This document shows positions 31,966-41,255 of a stretch of 64,000 nt of DNA, in pieces (position 1 is the first letter of the stretch; each line of letters starts with the position of its first letter). Under the pieces are notes generated by a model. That model saw nothing but the letters and a program-made list of their open reading frames with translations. It had not been told where the DNA came from and searched no databases. This DNA comes from Antedon mediterranea. Lineage: Eukaryota; Echinodermata; Crinoidea; Comatulida; Antedonidae. The position numbers were made by a program, and so were the translations under genes. The DNA is taken from positions 20,955,201 to 21,019,200 of the forward strand of contig NC_092670.1 in NCBI RefSeq assembly GCF_964355755.1, in the 5' to 3' direction.

Positions 31966-34900
31966 ATGAACAGTACTACTACTAGTAGTACCGGTAGGCC
32001 AAATTCCGGGACCATATTGTATCTAGGACTATGCATATTTATAGCTATACACCTTCAAATGTCGGCGGCAACAAAGACACAGTGGAACGGAGGATGTCCA
32101 GACAGATGTAAAGAAAACCCAAGCAAATATTGTGACGAAATCACTAAGACCTGTAAGACCTGTTCGTGCACTGATGGGCCAGATGGAAAAGAATGTCGTT
32201 GGAAGTGCCAAAGTATGTACTTGTTGATCGAAACCAGGAACTCTTCCCTGGTCGAACATTGTATCGAACAGTAATAAGCATAAATGATTTGATTTATTTG
32301 TAGGCCCTTCCTCCATGAAATAATTCACTTGTAATTGTGTAATTTTTTTTTCTCTTTGGTGGGGGGGGGGGGGGGGTGTCGCATGTGCATAAACTATTAC
32401 AGACTAAATAAAATAGCCTATAGGGTTAGTAGGCCTACACCAGTGCCTAACTAATATCCATTATAATAATTTTATTTTATAATAATTCTTGCAAACATTA
32501 ATAAAAGATATGTTTATTGCTTTTCTATTGTATACATCGGCTTTTTTCTTACAGTATTTGCATGAACATTTTCTTCAACAGCATTGTTTTAGCCTATATT
32601 AATTAGCTTTTCTATATATTAACATATAATACTATATATGTTACAAAGGTTATACATAAACACAATCGAGTTAATAATATTCACAATTCTCTCTTATCCT
32701 ATTTTAACCATATCATTTTCCTTTCAATCAAGTTGACATTGTTTTTACTAATTAATATTGTTGTTATGATTCCAAATTAGAATATCTCCCAGAATCGCGA
32801 CAGAACGCTTGGGAAGGTTGTATTGATAACTGTCAGCAAGATGTATCATACTTCTGTGATCAAGGCAGCAGAACATGTATGGAGTGCCAAGATCTTTGTG
32901 ACAACGAACCACAAGAAAAATGCCTTCAGAACTGTCCAGGTATGTTTATTGATTGTATAACGCAGATTTTGTTTAAATGTGCCTATCGTTTTCTCACATA
33001 ATTTCTACTTTGAACCGACTGTTTATTGTATTGATAAAAGAGACCTATGATATTTTTTACAGAACGTACGGAAAGTTGACAAAATATGATAGTTGCCCTG
33101 TATATATCATTATTTACTGTCCTCTATAAATAATAAACTCATTTTGTTGGAGTGACGTTTGAGAACAATTGTTATCAATAATTCAATGGCGTGCCAAGAA
33201 ATTCCTTTTATTAGCCTACTGTTTACTGCTATATGTAATGACACATCCTACTTAGCATCGTTGTTTGAACGAGCGCGTCAAAGTCCCAATTGTTTTCAGA
33301 TAATAGTGTTACTGTCAGTTGAATAAAGCTCTCTCTACACTACCAAACTAGCTTGAAAAAAAAGTGTGATGTGCCCAAATATGGTAGTGATACCCATATA
33401 TGGGCACATCACATTTGTTGTCACATAATAATAATACTTGAGTGTAGACAGGGCTTTAGAAATTACTACAGTACCCATATTCTATTGTTCTATACTGCAC
33501 TACTTCTTTTCATTCCAGCTTATCTGCTGAACAAACAAAAACCAGTGGTGACAAACAGTTGGGAGGGTTGTTACGAGAACTGCCAATACGACATTTCATA
33601 TTTCTGCGAGGCAGGCAGTGGAACTTGTATGGAATGTTATGATCTTTGTGACGCTAAAGCAAGTCATTACCTTAAGCAGAATTGTTTTACAAAGTGCCCT
33701 GGTAACTATATCTATACATCCCGTCCCGGGATTTTGTTCTCTATCCGAATACCATTTTTTCGTGCCTTTCATTAAGCATTGACATAGTATGTCGTGCACC
33801 ATACACAATGCATTTTCCCGCACTAAGTATGCCTAGTGGTCAGCTGCACCCCCGTCTAGTCGGAGATTGGTATGATTTGCTAGTTCATTAGAGTACACCA
33901 GGCCCGTATGCAGCATTTATAATGGGGGGGGGGGGTGCGAGCGAAGCGAGCAACAATGGCTGGGGGCCAGGGGGCCGCCAAGGGCTCCCGGTCAGAATTT
34001 GCGTTATTTGACGTTCTAAAGACTGATTTAAGACTCTCTGTTGTGGCTTGGGCTAGTTGAACGATGGACACCAGAACTTAACGCTTTCATGATGAGGCCA
34101 ACTCAGCAGGGGTGGCGCCAGGATCTTCCCGACGCGGGGGCTACATTCCCCGACGAGGGGGCTATGCGAGCGAAGCGAGCATCACTAGGCTGAGGGCCAG
34201 GGGGCCGCCAAGGGACCCCGCTGGGGGTCCAGGGGGCGAAGCCCCCGGAAGCAACGCGTTCTAGCGTCATTTGAGGTCTTTTTAATCAGATTTAGATTCA
34301 TTTTTTATAATGCATAAATAAAATACTGCGTGCAAAAAAACGATGCGCGATGACTGTTTCAATCCATATTTTTCAATTTAAAAAATAAAAGTTCAAAGAA
34401 AATTTAGAAAAATAGAGTTGGAGGTCCCGGAAATTGGACTTCAAAACATGAAAAAAAATATATAAGTCCCTATCATGGGTTGTGACTGAGCTAAGAAATG
34501 TTTGAAAAATAGAGATGTTAGGTCCCGGAAAATGTACTTCTTGTTCTTCGAAATATGACCAGCTTTATTGTTGGGGCTGAGCTAAGAAAATGTTTAAAAC
34601 TAGAGCTGCAGGTCTTCAAAAAATTGCATTTTATACTTTGGAAACATCAGGCCTAGAGGCTTAAAAAACGCAAGCGTAGACCTTTTTCAGTCGGGGAAAT
34701 AAGTTTATTCCTCCCAGGTGTATGCATGCGTACCATCTGGACTTCCGAGTGGTGAGAAATTCATGACATACAGGATATTGAAAATGTAATAACTATAGCT
34801 ATAATGTTGGCTAAGCGAAAATGGCATGTTTTTTTGTTTAGTAATGGATGAAAAAATTATTTTATGTTCCCCACGGTACAGAAGGTTACTTGTAAATTAA

Positions 34901-37900
34901 AAAATTGGTGAACAAACGAACAATTAACATAATTCGTTTTTGCTGTAGTGTAGCGTACGTCGACGCAGTACACGACGTAACCGTCGGTAAACTTCGCCTG
35001 GAAAATAACACATTACACATTTTGGTCCCTGGATGAAACTTGATATCACGCGTCTCGACCCAACGTTGAACGATTCGTACAAAGGGATACCGCCAGACAA
35101 GTGCGTACCTAGCTATTGTTTAGTAGTAAGTTAGATCGCTGGCAATAATGAATGCATATAAAGTGCATAATATCACTCTGACGTACTCTCACGGTCAATG
35201 AAACGTCGCGGTTTTCTAGGCGCTGAAGCTAGCTACGAAGTGAACGCGAACGTTTTTTACTGTATATTATATTCCCCGGCAAAAAGTACACGTGTTCCCT
35301 TCGGTAACCGTCGGTAAACTTCGCCTGGAAAATAACTACATTACACATTTTGGTCCCTGGATGAAACTTGATATCACGCGTCTCGACCCAACGTTGAACG
35401 ATTCGTACAAAGGGATACCGCCAGACAAGTGCGTACCTAGCTAATGTTTAGTAGTAAGTTAGATCGCTGGCAATAATGAATGCATAAAAGTGCATATTAT
35501 TATTAGCCCTCTGACGTACTCTCACGGTCAATGGAACGTCGTGGTTTTCTAGGCGCTGAAGCTATATGAAGTGAACGCGAACGTTTTTTACTGTATATTA
35601 TATTCCCAGACAAAAAGTACCCGTGTTCCCCGACGGGGGGGGGGGGGGGGGCTAGGCTCCCCGACGAGGGGGCTAGAGCCCCCGTAATCCCCCCGCTGGC
35701 GCCAACACTGCAACTCAGACGACACTGTCTGAGTTGGCCTTCCCTTGTTTAGGCGCCGTATTCGATAGTGTCTGTATTTCCAGATACGTCTTTACCGCCG
35801 GTTAGTTGTCTGTATTTCTCCAGCAAACACTTTACCGCGTACCGCGTACATGAAGCGCTAAGCTATTGCTTGTCGTCACATGATCGACTGCGCATGTTTT
35901 ACATCGAGTTTGTAGTCAGTTCAGATTCCGTAATTTAATTACCGGTATTTTTTCATTTTATATTAGCATATTTTTGTTTGTATACCATTGATAATGTAAA
36001 TTTTGTATATATATAATGATATTGTCTTTAGTTAAACAAGACAAGAAAAAATACCAACCGAGAAAATAGTGGACCTTTTGGGACTTGGGGGGGGGGGGGG
36101 TGCGTCTGCACCCAACGCACCCCCCTGGATACGGGCCTGTACACGTATAGATTTCTGAAATTCGTTATCCGATTAAAAAAAAACATTTTAGTAACAGCCG
36201 GCCCAGCTGTAATTATGTCCAGTTAAACCTCTAAAATCGAAAGTTTATACACACCTATTCTTTGGCACTTGAAAAACGTTCAAACGCCAATTAAAGGTGG
36301 GATCGGAACGTATAATTTATTTTATCGTGGTACATGGCCATAAAGATGGCTGCATATACGCGTGCGCAAATTTGAGTTAGTGTACCGACCGACATAGTGA
36401 GCTATAGAGTCGACTCGACTAAAATACTGTAAGTTTAACATACACCAATAATCATGTTTTCATGTCTATAGGTTATGTGTCGACGTTTATAACTACTGCC
36501 CGTCCAACTCCAAGTAAGATGATAGTAACTCCAAGTATACCTGCTACGGGACCTGCTGTAGAGCCGGAGACAACACAGCCACCAATACCAATGAGTGATT
36601 ATACAACACAAGTAACCAATTACTCACCAACTAGTGCAGACATGGAAAGCAGAAGCTCTCACATAAATACAATATATATAGCATCAGCCATTGGCGCAAT
36701 CATCTTGGTTTTAGTTGTTGTAGGCCTACTTGGCTGTTGTCTGCTTAAAAAATCGAGGCATAGGCCTAAGCAAGACAATAAGAATAAACCTGGGGACGCA
36801 GAAAATGGAATTGCAGTGCAGCAGCAGAATCAACCTCTTGTGGATGGTCATAGTAAGCTTAATTCTGTACTCCAATTTTAACATAGCTCGTCACACATAA
36901 TACCTGTGGTTCTAAACATAATCAGGCCCGTAGCCACGGGGGGGGGGGGGGTTATGGTTCGGGCGAACCCCAATCCCCCACTCTTTACAGCGAATCCCCC
37001 TTAACTAACTGCGAACCCCCATCCCCGACATACCCAATACCTCACTCTCATCTCTGATGACGTGCCGCACACAGTACAAAAGGTTATAATTTGATAATTC
37101 GTAAACTCGTTCGTGAATAACTCGATACATTCTTTGCTGTATGAGCGTACGTCGAGCGATACGTGTCTGTAAATTTCCAAGAGTTGCAAATGAATTGCCG
37201 ATTTTCACCTGAAATCCCTGGATGTAACATGATATTGATGCGTGTATCGTACTCATAAAGTGAGCTGGGGCACAATGATTCGTACAAAGGACACCGCCAG
37301 ACAACCGCGTACCTATATTGTTTAGATCAAGGCAGTCAGCATGCATACAATATACCGTAAATCTTCCAATTGTAACCCTGGGTTATTATTTTTTGATTGT
37401 TTTTTAAGGTGGGTTACTATTAGAAAGGAGATTACTTTTATAGTACTGGGTAACTATTACTAATCTTAATTTAGGCATTTGAAAATAGTTACTCACCTCA
37501 ACTATTCCGTTCAGCAAATCATAGCAAAATAATAAAACAGTACGAATAAACAAATTTGTTTGAACTCTAACTTTTATTTTATAAACTCAAAAACACTCAA
37601 TTCCCCACTCCCTAGATCAACATGCATTATCTCCTTATTTTCAAAATACGGCTGCATCATAAACGACCAGTCTTCATATGTCATTTGTCAATAGTTTTTG
37701 TGACTCTAATAATAATAATAATAACTTTATTGTTTCTCTTTTATAACAGAGGCACAATTCTCAAGAGATGTGCAACAACAACAAAAAAATATGGACTTAT
37801 CTAATATTAACCCCATGGGTTACTATTAGAGTAGTGGATTATTATTATAGATTGACTTATAGGCCTAAGGTTGGTTACTATTAGAGTAGTGGGTTACTAT

Positions 37901-40024
37901 TATAGATTGACTTATAAGGTTGGTTACTATTAGAAGGAGGGTTACTATTAGAGTGTGGGTTACTATTATAGATTGACTTATAAGGTTGGTTACTATTAGA
38001 AGGAGGGTTACTATTAGAGTGTGGGTTACTATTAGAAGATTTACGGTATAGCCTTCCGACGTAGGCCTACATAAAAAATGGAACGCTGATGCGGTTACCT
38101 ACAGTATTTATGTGTGGCTATGAAGTATAGTGTATCATCATCATCATCATCATAGAGGGTTATAGTGAATATTAATATATTACACTATAATATCTATGGT
38201 ATCATGTACTGTAGTTTACATTATAGCATCCGATTATTTTGTTCTAGGACCACCAGCCGATACGTGGGCTACTCAACCGTATCAATACCATCTATTTACA
38301 TTGATTAATATTCAATTTCCTCAACAAATTGCTGTAAATAAATATAGGTAGAGCTATAATAAGCATTGAATTTGACTTCTCACACAAAGTGTGCTTATTT
38401 CGGGGATTCCCCTAGGCGTACGTTCACATTGAACTTGAACGCAAAACAAAATACCGAGTGAATGATCAAACAATCGGCGGTAATTATTATAGTCCACGTG
38501 TGTGAGGAGGTGGAAAAAAGTACGAATACGATTGTTTTGCTCATTGGTAGCATGCTGCATGAGAGTGTCTTTTCCGACCAATTAGAGGTACCATTTATCA
38601 TAAATATTATGTGCGAGAGTACCATTTCCGGCTCAGGGGTGTCATTTAACAACCCCTCCCCCCTGGGGCAGTGTCCTAAATACAGTGTCCGAACCCCCGA
38701 TCACACCCCCACCCCCTTTACTGTTTAATCTGATTTTTTCTTCAATGTTTCATTCCAGCTCAGGTGCAAGAAAATGGCCCACATTCCCTTAAAAATGTAA
38801 AAGCAGACAAACACAATACTGAATATATACCTCTTGTAGAGGAGGAGGATATTTTCCATGGTAAGTCTAGTAGCAGAGGTTGGTACAGTCATTGAGGAAA
38901 CCCTCCATGGTACATCATCCCAGTGTTTATGGTTCACATAGCATGAGCACTTTTTACTATTACTTAATGTGTGATTTAAATACAGTATAAAACTACATAG
39001 TACAGTAAATACACGTGTCAATCCAATATTTCTAGTGAAAATCGTTAGACCTTGATTTTAAGGAATGAAGTTTGACGAACAACCGGACAAAAACACAATT
39101 TCGCATACGAGTTTGTAAACACGTAAAATAGGACATATTAACATTATATATTTTGAAAGAATTTCATTTAGCTTCGATTTTGTATAGATGACAAATTTCG
39201 TTTTTGTAAAAGCACAAGTTAACGGAGTACTTACTCGAACGTTTCGATCTCTATCAGAGATCCTTCTCAACTGACTGCGGAGTGTTAATGCAGCTTGGTT
39301 ATTCTTGACGTCATCTGTTGATCTACGAAGTCAAAAACGAAATTTGTCATCTATAACATTATATACTTACTCCAAAAATAATATCATTTTACATTACTAA
39401 CGAAATGACGTGTTTCTTCTGAACTTGCAGATTAGGCCTACTTTCGATCAAAATGTATTAATTTTTTTCTAGCTCAACAAGAGGCTGCAAATGACACATC
39501 TTCACTTGCTGTTAATGGTAAACCCTACCATTCAAATGCATGCATTAGTAATAGTATGAAGATGACAGAAATTACCACCACCACCACCCATCCTATGATG
39601 ATGCATTCTGGTTAATATTACAAGAGGCTTTGGTTAAAACAACTCAATTTAATTTTGATTACAACGCCACCATTCGTTGTTAATGTATAGTTGGGGTGGC
39701 GGGGGCGGGTGGGGGGAGTAGGGTTACAGAAAAATCGAATACATTTTTAGTTATATCGTTATTTATTGCTAATCTTGCAAAAAAAATATACAAGTATCGT
39801 ACTATTATTTATTGAGCTCCACACTCCATATATATAAAATAAGCATGAATTTACATGTTTATACATTATAAAGTGTTTGTGTGAGGGGAATGATTTAGTA
39901 ATGGTATAATTTTCTATATTTCTGAATAGGCCTATACTGTACATGCTATGTAGAGGGCAGAGAATACAAAACGTTCTAACATTGTATATCTACAGACTGT
40001 GAAACACAGAATTATAAATATTAA
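31966..40024 (+). CDS. Type I membrane protein with three 8-Cys modules, BCMA/TACI-like TNF receptor candidate (381 aa, 7 exons)
   Basis: Exons: 31966-32212, 32781-32939, 33519-33701, 36472-36852, 38759-38860, 39473-39517, 39996-40024. Every intron is phase 1. A signal peptide (hydrophobic residues about 16-35) is followed by three modules of eight cysteines. Module 1 has Cys 44, 48, 56, 63, 66, 68, 77, 81. Module 2 has Cys 96, 100, 108, 115, 118, 122, 130, 134. Module 3 has Cys 153, 157, 165, 172, 175, 179, 191, 195. Modules 2 and 3 end C-x2-C-x3-C-x7/11-C-x3-C, the spacing of the BCMA and TACI cysteine-rich domains (Pfam TALL-1-binding class), with one extra Cys pair in front. A Thr/Pro-rich stalk (about 198-260), one membrane helix (about 264-288) and a basic stop (KKSRHR) follow. 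The cytoplasmic tail has no death domain. Without splicing at 36852, the frame stops at 36881 (332 aa). Exons 1-4 are solid; exons 5-7 rest on splice sites and phase only. Receptor identity is inference. Confidence 0.7.
33325..33458. mobile_element. CTACACTATCAAACTAG MITE, copy 2
   Basis: The ends AAAGCTCTCTCTACAC and GTGTAGACAGGGCTTT are inverted. The centre is itself palindromic: GTGATGTGCCCAAATATGG facing ATATATGGGCACATCAC. It lies in intron 2 of the cysteine-module receptor. Confidence 0.75.
33899..36139. mobile_element. 2.24-kb non-autonomous DNA transposon with TACAC duplication
   Basis: The left terminus CAGGCCCGTATGCAG and the inverted right terminus CAGGCCCGTATCCAG match at 14 of 15 positions. 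Both sides are flanked by TACAC (33894-33898 and 36140-36144), a 5-bp target duplication. Each end carries a G run followed by a GTGCG word. Inside are a second inverted pair (GCCAACTCAG near 34099 and CTGAGTTGGC near 35728), GCGAGCGAAGCGAGC motifs, and a duplicated segment at 34977-35630. No transposase frame was seen. The CAGGCCCGTA terminus recalls hAT-type elements, but a 5-bp duplication is unusual for them. It lies in intron 3 of the cysteine-module receptor. Confidence 0.8.
34977..35630. repeat. Tandem duplication of about 327 bp inside the 2.24-kb transposon
   Basis: The segment beginning GTAACCGTCGGTAAACTTCG at about 34977 repeats from about 35303 with few changes. Shared blocks include TTTTGGTCCCTGGATGAAAC, CGTCTCGACCCAACGTTGAA, AAGGGATACCGCCAGACAAG and AACGTTTTTTACTGTATATT. 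A more diverged relative lies at about 37170-37330, outside this element. Confidence 0.85.
36923..37350. mobile_element. Diverged relative of the 2.24-kb transposon (partial)
   Basis: The left edge CAGGCCCGTAGCCACGGGGG resembles the terminus of the 33.9-36.1 kb element. Further on, the blocks CCCTGGATGTAACATGATAT, ATGATTCGTACAAAGGACAC and CGCCAGACA match its duplicated segment. A matching right terminus was not found; the TACTATTAGA element begins at 37353. Confidence 0.55.
37353..38048. mobile_element. 696-bp TIR element filled with TTACTATTAGA repeats
   Basis: The ends TACCGTAAATCTTCCAATTG and, inverted, TACCGTAAATCTTCTAATAG are near identical, flanked by TA on both sides (37351-37352 and 38049-38050), which suggests a Tc1/mariner-type TA duplication. 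The right half consists of tandem copies of GGGTTACTATTAGAG and GGTTGGTTACTATTAGAAGG units mixed with a TATAGATTGACTTATAAGG unit. It is non-coding and lies in intron 4 of the cysteine-module receptor. Confidence 0.75.
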
Positions 40025-41255
40025 TTCATTCACAACCTTGATAATACATTAAAACGTTCTATACGCGTTGTATTTGTTCACCCTTTTTTAAACTTTGTTC
40101 TTAACTTTTTTTAAACAAAAACGTATGCCTGTAGGATATCGTGACAAGTTATCAAAATGTCGATTCTGTAGCATTTATTATGTTAGACCAATAAAATGTT
40201 TATTTTCTTGTTAACGGAGCGACGTGTCATGTCACGTGTTTACAGTGCAGCGTTTTTCAATTGCCGGCGCTGCCGGGCTCTTAGCCTGGAATAATTTATT
40301 AATAATATTATTCTTTTAATTATATTATTTTTAATAATAATATAATTCCTTAAAGATATTGTCTGTCCCCCTAAAAAAACATTTTTTTTATTTTGTTGTT
40401 GTTGAATATGCAATTTTAATATCACATAATAGTTAGGCCTATTCACTTGACGAAAAACTTGATCGAAAAAAAATGTTCATGAAAAATGTATTATAAAGCA
40501 TAGCATACCTAAATTGTCTGTCAGCACGGTTTTGGGGTTAAAATTAACAGTTTCTTTGTCATTTTATAAGTGAAATAATTATTGTTGTTGATTTGTTTAA
40601 ATAACTTTATTTAAACTTGAAAATGGCCTATTCAAAATCTGATTCATTAATCCTTATTTTTCATGTTTTTGGGGGACAATACATCTTTAATCACCGATCG
40701 GTAAACATTTTTCACTTTTGTTTGCAATTTAAATGTATCATTTGACTTGATTGAGGATGAATTGATAATAAGCTGCAACACTAATTATCACCTTGATTTT
40801 ATAGCCTTGATTCTCGAACATTCCATCCTTTTAATGTATTCAAAGAGCAATATCATATGCAATAAAAATACTGTAGTACATATTAAAATATCAAGTAGAC
40901 GACGATGGGCTGATTTTGTAAATAAAATAATGCGCAATTTTTGCATGAAACGATGTGAAACGAATCCGGCAATATTATAATGTTAATTTGCACTCACTGC
41001 AACTATAGTAATCCTCAATTCGTTATGTTTCGACCTACCTGTATGTGAATAAACAAATATAGCCTGTTATACGGCATTGGTTATTTGTTATTTTGTTTTC
41101 AGTAGACCCTACAATTATATTATAGTAGTAAGTAATAGAATCATTCAAAAACGGTGGAGAGGATGCATTCATCATTTATGCAGAAGATTGCAATGTAGAC
41201 GACGGGAACCAGTGAAGAATTAGAGGGGGTGTTTCCCTTGTTTTTTAAAATAAAT
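40025..41255. other. Intergenic between the cysteine-module receptor and GET4
   Basis: This holds the receptor's probable 3' UTR with AATAAA at about 40190-40195, a TTAA-flanked MITE (40350-40690) and the GET4 5' region. No other coding sequence is convincing. Confidence 0.4.
40350..40690. mobile_element. AGATGTATTGTCC-type MITE, TTAA-flanked
   Basis: The left end is TTAA followed by AGATATTGTCTGTCCCCC. The right end is GGGGGACAATACATCT followed by TTAA. The TTAA target word and short inverted ends point to a piggyBac- or Kolobok-type MITE. Relatives lie near 30730, 46061 and 56034 and, as fragments, near 6600. Confidence 0.7.

Noticed and set aside
38248-38345. Possible extra exon of the cysteine-module receptor after a TTCTAG acceptor (reads PPADTWATQPYQ)
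   Set aside because: No phase-1 donor follows, so it cannot join the downstream phase-1 exons. It could only be an alternative last exon ending at a nearby TAG, with no further support.
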